Assembly (NCBI GenBank): GCA_913778495.1
Contig: CAJYVD010000016.1
Coordinates: 1 to 64,000 of the forward strand
Direction of reading: 5' to 3'
DNA: 64,000 nt
DNA from: an uncultured Pantoea sp.
Lineage (GTDB): Bacteria; Pseudomonadota; Gammaproteobacteria; Enterobacterales; Enterobacteriaceae
Within the stretch, counting starts at the first letter, position 1. Every line of letters begins with the position of its first letter. Below are positions 8,937 through 21,399 of this stretch, in pieces. The translations under genes and the position numbers were made by a program. A model generated the notes under the pieces. That model was not told where the DNA came from, searched no databases, and saw only the letters and a program-made list of their open reading frames with translations.

Positions 8937-10472
8937 TCAGTGTGCTCCTCCACCGCCGCCGCCTGCGCCAAAAGGCGGCCGGGCAAACCACACCAGCACC
9001 AGCAAAATCACAAACACCCCAGCGGACGCCCAGAAAATCTCGTTCGCCGAAATGATCAGGCCTTGATTAGTAATCTGCTGTGCAATGTAGGCGGAAGCCT
9101 GCTGCTGGCTCATTCCCAGACTCTGCAGCTGATCGTACATCTGCTGTGAGTTGGGGTTGTAAGGATTCACCGACTCGGTCAAATAGCTGTGGTGCATGGA
9201 TTCCCGATCGGTCCACATGGTGGTGGTGATGGATGTGCCAATCGAACCGGCCAGCGTACGCACAAAGTTAGACAGGCTGGACGCCGCCGCCAGACGCTCC
9301 GGCGGCAGCCCCGAGAGCGTAATCGTGGTCAGCGGCATAAAGAAGCAGGCTACGGCAAAGCCCTGAATGAACTGCGGCCACGCGGAGGCACCGAAATCCA
9401 TGCCCGGCTCAAAGGTGTAAGCTCGCCAGTAGAAGCAGACCGCGTACATAATGAAGCTGAAGGTCACCAGGCGACGCATATCCAGCTTGTGCGCAAAACG
9501 GCCAATGATTGGCGACAGGATCACGGGAATGATCCCTACCGGCGCGGACGCCAGCCCAGCCCAGGTAGCCGTATAGCCATAGACCTCCTGCAACAGCTGA
9601 GGCAGGAGCACGATCGAACCAAAATAGAGCATATAGGCGAGGCTAATGGACAAGCAGCCTATGGTAAAGTTGCGCTTTTTAAACAGCGACAAATCCACTA
9701 TCGGATCATCGTCCGTCAGCTCCCACACCAGCAGCACGATGAGCGCGATCACCGCTACCACGGCGAGCACAATTATCTCCGTGGAGCTGAACCAATCCAG
9801 CTCTTTGCCGCGATCCAGCATCACCTGCAGCGCGCCCACGCCAACCACCAGCAGCACCAGACCGACAATATCGATTGGACGAATAGCGGTGGGGGTTTCG
9901 CGGCCCCGCAGGGTTTGCAGCGTAAGCAGCACCACCACGGCGCCAATCGGCACGTTGATAAAGAAGATCCAGCCCCAGTGATAGTTGTCGCTGATCCAGC
10001 CGCCCAAAATCGGGCCGCAAATCGGCGCAACGATCACCGTCATCGCCCACAGCGACAGCGCGATGCTGCGCTTCGCCGGAGGATAGTTGTTGAGCAACAG
10101 GCTTTGCGACAGCGGAATCAGCGGCCCGGCGACCACGCCCTGGATAATGCGGAAAAAGATCAGCATCTCCAGACTTTCGGACATGCCGCACGCCCAGGAC
10201 GCCAGCACGAACAGCACGGTAGCCCAGGTAAACAGCTTCACTTCACCGATGCGCTTCGCCAACCAGCCGGTAATGGGAATGGAGATGGCATTTGCCACCC
10301 CAAACGAGGTTATTACCCAAGTGCCTTGGGAATTCGACGCACCAAGATTACCGGCAATGGTGGGGATCGCCACGTTCGCGATGGTGGAGTCCAGGACCTG
10401 CATAAACGTCGCCAGTGACAGGGCGATGGTCATCAGGACTAACGGCGCGCCTTCAAGCGGTTTCTGTGCCAT
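8937..10472 (-). CDS. emrB: Multidrug efflux MFS permease EmrB
   Basis: The inner-membrane part of the EmrAB-TolC tripartite pump, which exports hydrophobic compounds using the proton gradient. It has 511 residues and belongs to the DHA2 (14-TM) family. Motif C-like and family signatures are present: LDSTIANVAIPTIAGNLG in TM1 and GWLAKRIGEVKLF in loop 2-3. It is near-identical in layout to E. coli EmrB but has a Gly-rich tail (GAGGGGGG-AH). It lies 17 bases after emrA in the same operon. Confidence 0.95.
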   Translation of the reverse strand: MAQKPLEGAPLVLMTIALSLATFMQVLDSTIANVAIPTIAGNLGASNSQGTWVITSFGVANAISIPITGWLAKRIGEVKLFTWATVLFVLASWACGMSESLEMLIFFRIIQGVVAGPLIPLSQSLLLNNYPPAKRSIALSLWAMTVIVAPICGPILGGWISDNYHWGWIFFINVPIGAVVVLLTLQTLRGRETPTAIRPIDIVGLVLLVVGVGALQVMLDRGKELDWFSSTEIIVLAVVAVIALIVLLVWELTDDDPIVDLSLFKKRNFTIGCLSISLAYMLYFGSIVLLPQLLQEVYGYTATWAGLASAPVGIIPVILSPIIGRFAHKLDMRRLVTFSFIMYAVCFYWRAYTFEPGMDFGASAWPQFIQGFAVACFFMPLTTITLSGLPPERLAAASSLSNFVRTLAGSIGTSITTTMWTDRESMHHSYLTESVNPYNPNSQQMYDQLQSLGMSQQQASAYIAQQITNQGLIISANEIFWASAGVFVILLVLVWFARPPFGAGGGGGGAH

Positions 10473-10489
10473 TACACTCTCCCGCGCCG

Positions 10490-11662
10490 TTAATCGGCGT
10501 TAGCACGGACGATGGCAGCGATCAGTTGGTTGACCGGCGCAAGATCGATAGCCAACGCGTTGCTCTCATAGGCGGCTTGGGTACGTACGCTGCTTGCCAG
10601 CGCGGCGCCATCTTTGTTTTGCGTGTCGATTTTCACCAGCGTAGAGAGGCCAATACGCAGCGGATGTTCGGCGACCTCTTTGGGATCCAGCTCGATACGC
10701 ACCGGCAGGCGCTGCACCACTTTGATCCAGTTACCGGTGGCGTTCTGTGCGGGCAGCAGCGAGAAGGCGCTGCCGGTGCCCATGTCCAGGCCCACGACCT
10801 TGCCGTGATACTCAATGTCATCGCCGTAGATATCGCTTACCACCGTAGCCGCCTGACCAATGCGCACGCCAGAGAGCTGCGTCTCTTTGAAGTTGGCATC
10901 CACCCACAGGTTGGTGGCAGGCACCACCGCCAGCAGCGGCGTGCTGGTGGAAATTTGCGAGCCCACCTGGACGCTGCGACGTGAAACGTAGCCATCCATC
11001 GGGCTACGAATATCCGTTCGCTGCAGCGCCAGCCAGGCGTCACGCAGTTCAGCCGCGCTCTGTTTCACCGCGGGCTGGTTTTCCAGGGAAGTATTGAGGA
11101 TCATTGCTTGGTTGGCGTTGTACTGCTGTACCGCCACATCCAGCTGCGCTTTGGCCGTGGCGACGGCGTCGCGGGCGTGCTGCAGCTCTTCGCGGCCAAT
11201 CAGATTGGACGCGCCCAGCGGTTCACGACGCTTGAGATCCGACTCCGCCTGATCGAGGGCAGTTTGCTGCAGTTTTATCGTGGCCTGATACTGCTTGCTG
11301 TTGATCATCATTTGATGCGTTTGACGCACGCTGGTGGCGAGCGCCGTTTGCGCCTTTTCAAATGCCTGTTCCGCATCGGTTTTATCTAGCGACACCAACA
11401 CGTCGCCTTTCTTCACGCGATCGGTATCATCAAACCAAACTTTGTTCACGCTGCCGGACACCTGGGCCATCACCTGCACCTGGTTACCCGCCACGTAAGC
11501 ATCGTCGGTTTCTTGATAGTGGCGCAGCACCAAATACCAGTAAGCCAACCACGCCAGACCCGCGATGACAAACACCACCGCCAGCAGAATGAGGATGCCT
11601 TTGCGCTTTCTCTTTTTATTACCTGGCTGTTGCGGGCTTTGCGCCTCTGCTGTCGCACTCAT
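10490..11662 (-). CDS. emrA: EmrA periplasmic adaptor of the EmrAB-TolC pump
   Basis: A membrane fusion protein of 390 residues, equal in length to E. coli EmrA. A basic N-terminus (KKRKRKG) and one TM helix (about 22-44) are followed by the HlyD-type biotinyl-lipoyl and coiled-coil hairpin segments and the YIYGDD-type barrel (SDIYGDDIEYHGKVVGLDMGTG). The frame is open up to 11743. The ATG at 11662 is chosen because it has GGAG at a good distance and gives the family start MSATAE. The ATG at 11683 has no Shine-Dalgarno. An intrinsic terminator lies between emrR and this gene. Confidence 0.94.
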   Translation of the reverse strand: MSATAEAQSPQQPGNKKRKRKGILILLAVVFVIAGLAWLAYWYLVLRHYQETDDAYVAGNQVQVMAQVSGSVNKVWFDDTDRVKKGDVLVSLDKTDAEQAFEKAQTALATSVRQTHQMMINSKQYQATIKLQQTALDQAESDLKRREPLGASNLIGREELQHARDAVATAKAQLDVAVQQYNANQAMILNTSLENQPAVKQSAAELRDAWLALQRTDIRSPMDGYVSRRSVQVGSQISTSTPLLAVVPATNLWVDANFKETQLSGVRIGQAATVVSDIYGDDIEYHGKVVGLDMGTGSAFSLLPAQNATGNWIKVVQRLPVRIELDPKEVAEHPLRIGLSTLVKIDTQNKDGAALASSVRTQAAYESNALAIDLAPVNQLIAAIVRANAD

Positions 11663-11726
11663 TTTATTCTCCACGTTTGCCATTAAGTCAGGAGGAGTCG
11701 GTCCATCGACACGATTTCCCGAGCAG

Positions 11727-11751
11727 AAAAAACCAGCGCTCAAGGCGCTGG
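11727..11751 (-). terminator. Intrinsic terminator/attenuator between emrR and emrA
   Basis: Read on the minus strand, the stem CCAGCGC/GCGCTGG with a 5-base loop is followed by six T's. It lies after emrR (stop at 11812) and before the emrA start (11662), so it would cut transcription inside the emrRAB operon. Confidence 0.8.
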
Positions 11752-11811
11752 CTGGATAAAGGTGGATTAAAATAGCGATTTCGAAAGGTGATTGTGTCGC
11801 ACTTCTTGCTA

Positions 11812-12342
11812 TTAACGCGACAGAGAGGCGATAACCTGATCTTCATCCATTTTATCAAGGCGGTTTAGCAATTTACGTGTGATGGCTTCCAGCTGATCCT
11901 GCTCGGTGCTGGTGAGTGACGACCACAGATATTGCAGGCTCTGATGCTGAGGTGGCAGCAGCTGACGTAAAAATTCATTACCTTTTTCCGTCAGGTGCAG
12001 ATGCAAGCAGCGACGGTCATTGTGACTTTCACGACGCTCAATCCAGCCGCGTTTTTCCAGCTCATCCGCAATGCGCGTGGCATTGGTACGCGATGAACCC
12101 AGCGCAGAGCTGAGTTCGGACGGCTGAATACTCTGGTTTTCCTGCGCGTCGAGTGTGATCAACGCCATGAATAAGGTCTCGTTAATTCCCTGCGCCTTCA
12201 ACATTTTGTTGCGATTGTCCAGCAGCTTTCCCTGCATATGCATGCAAAGACGAGTCAAAATAATTTCCTGCAGCGGAAAATCTTTATGGCGGTTAGCACG
12301 GATGTTTAGCATCTGTTCAATGGGAGTAAACGAACTTTCCAT
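11812..12342 (-). CDS. mprA: MarR-family repressor EmrR (MprA)
   Basis: A 176-residue winged-helix regulator that in E. coli represses emrRAB and is released by pump substrates. The central MarR domain contains the recognition region [20 protein letters not shown] and the wing [17 protein letters not shown]. It is nearly collinear with E. coli MprA (176 residues). It is first in the emrR-emrA-emrB operon, as in E. coli. Confidence 0.94.
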   Translation of the reverse strand: MESSFTPIEQMLNIRANRHKDFPLQEIILTRLCMHMQGKLLDNRNKMLKAQGINETLFMALITLDAQENQSIQPSELSSALGSSRTNATRIADELEKRGWIERRESHNDRRCLHLHLTEKGNEFLRQLLPPQHQSLQYLWSSLTSTEQDQLEAITRKLLNRLDKMDEDQVIASLSR

Positions 12343-12647
12343 TCAAAAAACCTCTTAGTTGCATCAAATATAATCATGATAGTAACAGATAAATCACGGT
12401 CATGTTTTCGCTGGGTGATTATTGATCAATCAGCGGCTAAACGTCAGACCAGAAAGCGTGGCGTAATCTGTCATATGTGGTGCCCTTCCGCGATTTCGTT
12501 GCAAAATCAGGGATGGTATAAATCAGAAAAGCGAAACATTATACAAAGAAATTATTTCTCTGCTTAAAATAACGCTGGTTGATAAGTAAGCAACTAACCT
12601 TATCAAAATCACGTCGTCTTGAACAGGGCTGGACGCAATTTGTCGGG
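12343..12647. other. Gap between ygaY-type gene and emrR
   Basis: A 305-base AT-rich stretch with no supported gene. It holds the emrR promoter, because emrR reads leftward away from it, and the downstream end of the ygaY-type gene. I see no clear terminator hairpin or named operator. Confidence 0.5.
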
Positions 12648-13841
12648 TCATTCACTGTGTTTATGCACAGGCTCTGCGGCCGCGTTGCGCCACCATATCA
12701 GCAGATTGAGGCTGGTGGCCAACGCGCCCGCGGCGCAAACGCCGTACCAGCCAAAATGGTTAAAGGCATTCGCAGAGAGCAGCGATCCCAGCGCGCCGCC
12801 GATAAAGTAGCTGGTCATGTATCCCGCCGTCAGGCGATTACGCGCGTCGGGTTGATTGCGGTAGATCACGCTCTGATTGGTGATGTGAACGCCTTGCACC
12901 GCCAGGTCCAGCAGCAGAATGCCGGCAATCAGCGCCAGCAGATGATGTGCGCCAAACGCCGTTAATCCCCACGAGCCCAGCATGATCATCAGCCCCACGC
13001 TGGTGGTGAGCTTCGCTTTACCGCGATCGGCTAAGCCTCCGGCCTGACGCGCCGCCAGCGCGCCGGCTGCGCCCACCAGACCGAGCAGGCCAATCTCGCC
13101 TTCATTAAAGTTGTACGGCGGAGAAGCCAGTAGAAACGCCATGGATGTCCAGAGCATGCTGAAATTCGCGAAACTCAGGCAGCCGGTCAGCGCGCGCGTT
13201 TGCAGTACGCGGTTGGCTGCGTAAAGGCTGAAGATGGAGCGGAGCAGCTGCGGATAGTTCAGCGGCACCGCCTGCTTGTAGCGAGGAAGGTAGCGCCACA
13301 GCGCCAGCGCCATCAAAATCATCAACGCACTCGCCGTCCAGTACACGCTGCGCCAGCCGCCCAGTTGGGCCAGCGCCCCGGCGGCAGTGCGCGCCAGCAA
13401 AATCCCCAGCAGCAGACCGCTCATCACGGTGCCCACCACTTTGCCGCGCTTTTCCGGCGCGGCCAGCGTGGCCGCCAGCGGCACTAAAATCTGTGCCACC
13501 ACCGAGAAGAGCCCGGTGATGACCGTGCCCAGTAGCATCAGCGGCAGCGACGTGGAAAGGGCGGTGATCGCCAGACCGCCCGCGGCCAACAGGCTCATGG
13601 AGACAATCAGGCCACGGCGCTCAAGCATGTCGCCAAGCGGCACCAGCAGCAGCAGCCCGCAGGCGTATCCCAGCTGCGCGGTGGTGACGATAAATCCCGC
13701 CAGGCCGACGGAGAGATGAAATTGCTGCGCGATGGTGTCCAGCAGCGGCTGAACGTAATAATTGCTGGCAACGGCCAGCCCGGTCGCCACGGACATCAGG
13801 GCAACCAGCGCAGGGCTCAATCCCTGTTGCGGTGTAGTCAT
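12648..13841 (-). CDS. ygaY: YgaY-type MFS transporter
   Basis: A 397-residue 12-TM major facilitator protein of the drug/sugar exporter type (YgaY/YdeE-like). The N-terminal TM1 ends NYYVQPLLDTIAQQF. The loop 2-3 motif is GDMLERRG, and a second-half loop motif ADRGKAKLT is present. Substrate is unknown. In E. coli K-12 the gene in this position, between the nrd/proU region and mprA, is a broken ygaY. Here the frame is intact. It lies directly between nrdF and emrR without proVWX. Confidence 0.75.
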   Translation of the reverse strand: MTTPQQGLSPALVALMSVATGLAVASNYYVQPLLDTIAQQFHLSVGLAGFIVTTAQLGYACGLLLLVPLGDMLERRGLIVSMSLLAAGGLAITALSTSLPLMLLGTVITGLFSVVAQILVPLAATLAAPEKRGKVVGTVMSGLLLGILLARTAAGALAQLGGWRSVYWTASALMILMALALWRYLPRYKQAVPLNYPQLLRSIFSLYAANRVLQTRALTGCLSFANFSMLWTSMAFLLASPPYNFNEGEIGLLGLVGAAGALAARQAGGLADRGKAKLTTSVGLMIMLGSWGLTAFGAHHLLALIAGILLLDLAVQGVHITNQSVIYRNQPDARNRLTAGYMTSYFIGGALGSLLSANAFNHFGWYGVCAAGALATSLNLLIWWRNAAAEPVHKHSE

Positions 13842-13985
13842 AGCGAGAAAATCATGGAAATAATCATATGCGGGTAATAGTAACCCAAAAAATTATTTCA
13901 ATGGTGTGTTAATCAACAGGACGTACCAGTGCGCTATAGCGCACGTTTCGCTTATCGCGCGGATCTACACGCAGTGAAGTGGGGT

Positions 13986-14012
13986 CGAACGGCGAGCAGG
14001 CCTCGCCGTTCG
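13986..14012 (-). terminator. Strong hairpin after nrdF
   Basis: A perfect 11-bp stem CGAACGGCGAG/CTCGCCGTTCG with a 5-base loop starts 6 bases after the nrdF stop. There is no T run, so it may be a 3'-end-protecting hairpin or a Rho-associated end rather than a classical terminator. A further 16-base perfect palindrome (GTGCGCTATAGCGCAC, 13929-13944) lies just beyond. Confidence 0.6.
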
Positions 14013-14017
14013 CGTAC

Positions 14018-17102
<3,085 letters not shown>

Positions 17103-17124
<22 letters not shown>

Positions 17125-17507
17125 AATTGGGTTACTCCCGCTTTTACGTTTGCAATATCGTCCGGCGTGCCCATCAGCTCAAAACGGTAGAGATAGGGCA
17201 CCTGGCATTTGCGCGCAATGATGTCGCCCGCCAGGCAAAAGCCGTCCCCGAAGTTGCGGTTACCGGCGGCGATTACGCCGCGGATACGATCTCGGTTAGC
17301 CTGATCGTTAAGAAAGTGCACCACGGGTTTGGGCACCGCACCGCGTGCGCCACCGCCGCCGTAGCTGGGTACCACCAAAATATACGGGTGGGCGACGTGC
17401 AGGCGCTGCGTGATATCCAGCGGAATGCGCTGCGCCGGCAACCCCAGCCGCATGATAAAGCGGTGGGTGTTTTCCGACTGGCTGGAGAAATAGACCAGCG
17501 GAAACAT
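17103..17507 (-). CDS. nrdI: NrdI flavodoxin-like protein
   Basis: A 134-residue flavoprotein that supplies superoxide or oxidant for assembling the Mn(III)2-tyrosyl cofactor of NrdF. The flavin phosphate loop [12 protein letters not shown] is at the N-terminus. [13 protein letters not shown] and [16 protein letters not shown] form the other FMN loops. It sits between nrdH (3 bases away) and nrdE (overlap). Confidence 0.95.
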
Positions 17508-17510
17508 CGG

Positions 17511-17753
17511 TCAGGCGCCCGTCGCGGCCAGTTGGCGCAGTGCGGCAATTTTATCCGGTCGAAAGCCGCTCCAGCTCTCCTCATCCACGCGCACTACCGG
17601 CAGCTGACGGTGGCCCAGCGCTTTCAGCGCAGCAATCTCTTCCGGCTGCTCATCTAGGTTGATCAGGTGATAGTCCAGCCCGCTGCGATCGAGGGCGCTT
17701 TTTGTGGCGTTGCACTGGACACAGTTATCTCGGGTGTAAATAATAATGCGCAT
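17511..17753 (-). CDS. nrdH: NrdH redoxin
   Basis: An 80-residue glutaredoxin-like, thioredoxin reductase-dependent electron donor for NrdEF. The active site is C11-V-Q-C14, and the C-terminal WSGFRPDKI motif is typical of NrdH. The open frame extends upstream to 17825. The ATG at 17753 gives the family start MRIIIYTR and has AAGGAAA upstream. It is the first gene of nrdHIEF and lies behind two NrdR boxes. Confidence 0.94.
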   Translation of the reverse strand: MRIIIYTRDNCVQCNATKSALDRSGLDYHLINLDEQPEEIAALKALGHRQLPVVRVDEESWSGFRPDKIAALRQLAATGA

Positions 17754-17838
17754 GATTCGTATTTCCTTATGCGGGTAAGGAGCGGGCTCGCCGCGCAATA
17801 CGTCACGGCAGGAGAGCTGCGCCAAGGGATGGGTATAG

Positions 17839-17885
17839 ATACTATATATAGTATTAGTTTAGATCAATAACGCTATATGTAGGGT
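17839..17885 (-). promoter_or_regulatory. Two NrdR boxes upstream of nrdHIEF
   Basis: Box 1 (17839-17854) is the palindrome ATACTATATATAGTAT. Box 2 (17870-17885) is ACGCTATATGTAGGGT. Both fit the NrdR consensus acaCwAtATaTwgtgt. Their start-to-start distance is 31 bp (about three helical turns), the usual arrangement for the ATP/dATP-sensing repressor NrdR. They lie about 85-130 bp before nrdH. Confidence 0.85.
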
Positions 17886-17968
17886 TTTAGTGCAATAAAT
17901 AGGCGCAGACCAAAGGAAGGCGCGTGGCGCAAGGCTGTCGGGGAAGATGCCGCGTGGGGGTTGAGGGC

Positions 17969-17995
17969 AAAAAAAAAGCCCCGCGTGGGCGGGGC
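17969..17995 (-). terminator. Terminator after ygaM
   Basis: On the minus strand the stem GCCCCGC/GCGGGGC with a 4-base loop is followed by nine T's. It lies about 30 bases beyond the ygaM stop and separates it from nrdHIEF. Confidence 0.92.
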
Positions 17996-18024
17996 GATGA
18001 TAAGGCATGAGGCGCGAGGATGAG

Positions 18025-18342
18025 TTAGCGGCGTGATACCAGCAGCGCACCCAGCACCAAGCCGACCGCGGCACCTAAGCCCACGCCGTGCCACGGTTTT
18101 TCGTGCACATAAGCGTCAACCTGATAACCCGCATCGCGTGCCGCCTGGGAAACGCGATTGCCGCCGCCGTTGAGTTTCGCGCGGGTTTGTTTCAGCAGCG
18201 CCTGCGCATTGCTGCGCGCGCTCTCCACTTCATCTTTGGCTTCACTGCCGTAGGATTTCAGCAGCGCTTCCAGTGAATCAGCCAGTTCGTTTACATCCTG
18301 ATTGACATCAATGTCATCGTTTTTGCTCATTCGATTAAACAT
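18025..18342 (-). CDS. ygaM: YgaM/ElaB/YqjD-type C-tail-anchored protein (DUF883)
   Basis: A 105-residue protein of the DUF883 family. A soluble helical N-terminal part (NELADSLEALLKSYGSEAKDE and a following Ala/Lys-rich helix) is followed by a conserved EKPWHGVGLGAAVGLVLGALL transmembrane tail ending SRR. Family members YqjD and ElaB are membrane-anchored and bind ribosomes in stationary phase. The role of YgaM itself is less clear. It is divergent from ygaC. Confidence 0.88.
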   Translation of the reverse strand: MFNRMSKNDDIDVNQDVNELADSLEALLKSYGSEAKDEVESARSNAQALLKQTRAKLNGGGNRVSQAARDAGYQVDAYVHEKPWHGVGLGAAVGLVLGALLVSRR

Positions 18343-18492
18343 TTTTCACTCCCTTTGCGTTAAAAACGTAATACTCAGTGTAGACGATACGCCGCTAAAC
18401 GCAGCCGTGTGCCAGGCTTTAGGGAAAATCCGAATGTCCTGAGCCGGTGGCCTGATGTAAGGTTGCGGGGCTGTGAGAAGAGAGGAGCAAGC

Positions 18493-18831
18493 ATGTATTT
18501 ACGTCCGGATGAAGTTGCGCGCGTTCTGGAAAAAGAGGGATTCGAAATGGATGCCCTAACGCCGAAAATTTATGGATACCGCCGCGGAGACAACTACGTC
18601 TATGTAAACCGTGAAGCCCGCATGGGGCGGACGGCGCTGATCATTCACCCTACGTTGAAAGAGAAAAGCCAGCACTTTGCCGAACCGGCCTCGGAGATGA
18701 AAACCTGCGATCACTACACGCAGTTTCCGCTCTACCTGATGGGCGATTCGCAAGAGCATTACGGCATTCCGCACGGTTTTAGCTCGCGCGTCGCGCTGGA
18801 GCGTTACCTGCAGGCGGTGTTTGGTTCCTGA
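18493..18831 (+). CDS. ygaC: YgaC family protein (DUF2002)
   Basis: A 112-residue cytoplasmic protein of unknown function, very close to E. coli Yga[19 protein letters not shown] at the start, [16 protein letters not shown] in the middle and [18 protein letters not shown] near the end. The frame is open from 18409. The ATG at 18493 is chosen from the family start and the GAGGAG Shine-Dalgarno 5-6 bases upstream. E. coli ygaC is reported as Fur-controlled. I did not identify a Fur box with confidence. Confidence 0.88.
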   Translation: MYLRPDEVARVLEKEGFEMDALTPKIYGYRRGDNYVYVNREARMGRTALIIHPTLKEKSQHFAEPASEMKTCDHYTQFPLYLMGDSQEHYGIPHGFSSRVALERYLQAVFGS

Positions 18832-18892
18832 TGATGCGCCCCGTCCGTCGCGGGGCGATCTCCCTTCCTGAAAAATCGTCGTTACCGTCTCG

Positions 18893-18921
18893 TTGCATAA
18901 TAGCGCGCAGACGCGTATAAA
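18893..18921 (+). promoter_or_regulatory. Sigma-70 promoter of mmuPM
   Basis: A -35 TTGCAT (18893-18898) and a -10 TATAAA (18916-18921) are separated by exactly 17 bp. The predicted transcription start is near 18928, about 38 bases before the mmuP ATG. Confidence 0.7.
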
Positions 18922-18926
18922 TCTGT

Positions 18927-18958
18927 GTCCATATAGATGTTCAGACGTCCATACGGAT
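18927..18958. promoter_or_regulatory. MetJ operator (tandem met boxes) in the mmuPM leader
   Basis: Contiguous 8-mers AGATGTTC (18935-18942) and AGACGTCC (18943-18950) match the met box AGACGTCT at six and seven of eight positions. ATACGGAT (18951-18958) is a weaker third box. MetJ binds tandem boxes. The placement just downstream of the predicted -10 would block initiation or escape when S-adenosylmethionine is plentiful. Confidence 0.75.
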
Positions 18959-18965
18959 AAAGATA

Positions 18966-20378
18966 ATGCAAACGCAGGATTCCCCTTCGCAGGAAAATTT
19001 CAAACGCACCATGAAAGTGCGCCATCTGGTGATGCTGTCGCTGGGCGGCGTGATTGGCACCGGCCTGTTTTTCAACACTGGCTATATCATCTCCACGACC
19101 GGCGCAGCGGGCACGCTGCTGGCGTATCTGATTGGCGCGCTGGTGGTATGGCTGGTGATGGTATGCTTGGGCGAATTGGCCGTCGCCATGCCCGAAACCG
19201 GCGCTTTTCACGTCTATGCGGCACGCTACCTGAGCCCGGCGACCGGCTATACGGTGGCGTGGCTTTACTGGCTGACCTGGACCGTGGCGCTGGGCTCCAG
19301 CCTCACGGCGGCGGGTTTCTGCATGCAATACTGGTTTCCTACGGTGCCCGTCTGGATCTGGTGCCTGGTGTTCTGCGTCACGATCTATTTGCTGAACATT
19401 ATCTCTACGCGCTTTTTTGCCGAAGGCGAGTTCTGGTTCTCGCTGATCAAAGTGGTCACCATCGTCGCCTTTATTCTGCTGGGCGGCGCGGCAATGTTTG
19501 GCTGGATCCCGATGAAAGACGGCAGCCCCGCGCCGGGCCTGCACAACCTCACCGCTGGCGGCTGGCTGCCGCACGGGACGCTGCCCATTCTCATGACCAT
19601 GGTGGCGGTCAACTTTGCTTTTTCCGGCACCGAACTGATCGGTATTGCCGCCGGGGAAACCGCGCAGCCGCAGAAAGCGCTGCCGCTGGCAATCCGTACC
19701 ACCGTGGCGCGCCTGATTATCTTCTTCATCGGCACGGTATTCGTGCTGGCGGCGCTGATCCCGATGGATCAGGCGGGCATTGTTAAAAGCCCGTTTGTGC
19801 TGGTGTTTGAAAAAATCGGTATTCCCTATGCGGCGGACATCGTTAACTTCGTTATTCTGACGGCCATCCTCTCGGCGGCGAACTCGGGCCTGTACGCGTC
19901 GGGCCGCATGCTGTGGTCGCTGGCGAATGAAAATACCCTGCCGCAGTGCTTTGCCCGGGTCAATCGGCGCGGCATTCCGGTGCTGGCGATCACCTTGAGT
20001 ATGCTGGGCGGTTTACTGGCGCTGTTCTCCAGCGTGGTGGCACCGGATACGGTGTTTGTGGCGCTGTCAGCGATTTCAGGCTTTGCCGTGGTGGCGGTCT
20101 GGCTGAGCATCTGCGCCGCGCACTTTATGTTCCGCCGCCGACATTTGCAGGCGGGCGGCACGCTCGACCAGCTATCCTACCGCGCGCCGCTGTACCCGCT
20201 GACGCCGCTGCTGGGTTTTCTGCTCTGTCTGCTGGCGTGTATTGGTCTGGCGTTTGATCCCTCGCAGCGTATTGCGCTGTGGTGCGGCATTCCGTTTGTG
20301 CTGTTCTGCTACGCCGCCTACCATGTGACGCAACGACGCAATTCCCAAAAGGCTCAGGAGGCCAACGATGTCGCTTAA
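18966..20378 (+). CDS. mmuP: S-methylmethionine permease MmuP (APC family)
   Basis: A 470-residue, 12-TM amino-acid permease of the APC superfamily that imports the plant sulfur compound S-methylmethionine. The TM1 motif [17 protein letters not shown] and the TM6 region [17 protein letters not shown] are typical of the amino-acid transporter family. It matches E. coli MmuP throughout. The pairing with mmuM by an 11-base overlap fixes the assignment. The Shine-Dalgarno is weak (GATAAAGA). Confidence 0.92.
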   Translation: MQTQDSPSQENFKRTMKVRHLVMLSLGGVIGTGLFFNTGYIISTTGAAGTLLAYLIGALVVWLVMVCLGELAVAMPETGAFHVYAARYLSPATGYTVAWLYWLTWTVALGSSLTAAGFCMQYWFPTVPVWIWCLVFCVTIYLLNIISTRFFAEGEFWFSLIKVVTIVAFILLGGAAMFGWIPMKDGSPAPGLHNLTAGGWLPHGTLPILMTMVAVNFAFSGTELIGIAAGETAQPQKALPLAIRTTVARLIIFFIGTVFVLAALIPMDQAGIVKSPFVLVFEKIGIPYAADIVNFVILTAILSAANSGLYASGRMLWSLANENTLPQCFARVNRRGIPVLAITLSMLGGLLALFSSVVAPDTVFVALSAISGFAVVAVWLSICAAHFMFRRRHLQAGGTLDQLSYRAPLYPLTPLLGFLLCLLACIGLAFDPSQRIALWCGIPFVLFCYAAYHVTQRRNSQKAQEANDVA

Positions 20379-21303
20379 CCCGATTGCTCAGGCGCTTAAT
20401 CACGTCAACACGCTGATTCTCGACGGGGCGCTGGCCACCGAGCTTGAGGCGCGCGGGTGCAATCTCGCGGATGCGCTCTGGTCGGCAAAAGTGCTGATGG
20501 AGAACCCGGAGCTGATTTATCAAGTGCACTATGACTACTTTGCCGCAGGGGCAAACGTCGCCATTACCGCCAGCTATCAGGCGACGCCGCAGGGCTTTGC
20601 CACGCGTGGGCTGAGTGCGGAGCAGGCGCGCGCGCTGATCGGCCTGAGCGTGTCGCTGGCGCAGCGTGCGCGGGATGATTACCGTGTCGCTTCTGGCACC
20701 TCTGCGCCGCTGCTGGTTGCGGGATCGGTCGGGCCTTACGGTGCCTATCTGGCGAACGGTGCCGAGTACCGCGGCGATTACGCGCTGCCTGAAGCGGAGA
20801 TGAAAGCGTTCCACCGCCCGCGCGTCGCCGCGCTGTTGGACGCAGGCGTCGATCTGCTGGCCTGTGAAACGCTGCCTTCGTTTGCTGAGGCGCAGGCGCT
20901 GGTCAGTCTGCTCGCCGACTACCCGGATGCCAGCGCATGGTTCTCGTTTACGCTGCGCGATGCGCAGCACATCAGCGACGGCACGCCGCTGCACGCGGTG
21001 GCAGCGTTGGTGAACAGCGCGAAACAGGTGGCGGCGGTGGGGATCAACTGCGTGGCGCTCAGCGACGTGACCGCGGCGCTACACACGCTGCAGGCGGTGA
21101 CCGACAAGCCGCTGCTGGTCTACCCCAACTCCGGCGAACAGTACGATGCGGTGAGCAAAACCTGGCACTCTGCGCCGTCGGGCTGCACGCTGCACGACAA
21201 TTTCGCCGCCTGGCAGCAGGCTGGCGCGCGTCTGGTGGGGGGCTGCTGCCGCACCACGCCGCAGGACATCGCGGCGATTGCCGCCTGTTGTCAACCGCAA
21301 TAA
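20368..21303 (+). CDS. mmuM: Homocysteine S-methyltransferase MmuM
   Basis: A zinc-dependent enzyme that transfers a methyl group from S-methylmethionine (or SAM) to homocysteine to give methionine. It has 311 residues with the Pfam S-methyl_trans TIM-barrel fold. The three zinc Cys ligands are visible: C228 (GINCVALSD) and C293-C294 (VGGCCRTTP). The start overlaps mmuP by 11 bases and has CAGGAGG eight bases upstream. With mmuP it forms a salvage operon useful on plants. Confidence 0.95.
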   Translation: MSLNPIAQALNHVNTLILDGALATELEARGCNLADALWSAKVLMENPELIYQVHYDYFAAGANVAITASYQATPQGFATRGLSAEQARALIGLSVSLAQRARDDYRVASGTSAPLLVAGSVGPYGAYLANGAEYRGDYALPEAEMKAFHRPRVAALLDAGVDLLACETLPSFAEAQALVSLLADYPDASAWFSFTLRDAQHISDGTPLHAVAALVNSAKQVAAVGINCVALSDVTAALHTLQAVTDKPLLVYPNSGEQYDAVSKTWHSAPSGCTLHDNFAAWQQAGARLVGGCCRTTPQDIAAIAACCQPQ

Positions 21304-21399
21304 AGCGCAGAAAAGCGTCAGTGATAGCGCGATTGTCAGACGTGTAAAGGCGGAGCGGGCGGTTTAGACTGAGTGCTCTGATCTTAACGCGGACCTGCT

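Noticed and set aside
9189..10418. 409-codon open frame opposite emrB
   Set aside because: Antisense to emrB. The product is His/Gln/Arg-rich low-complexity with no start signal or motif.
18833..18856. GC-rich hairpin after ygaC as a terminator
   Set aside because: The stem is real but no T run follows, so it is not listed as an intrinsic terminator.
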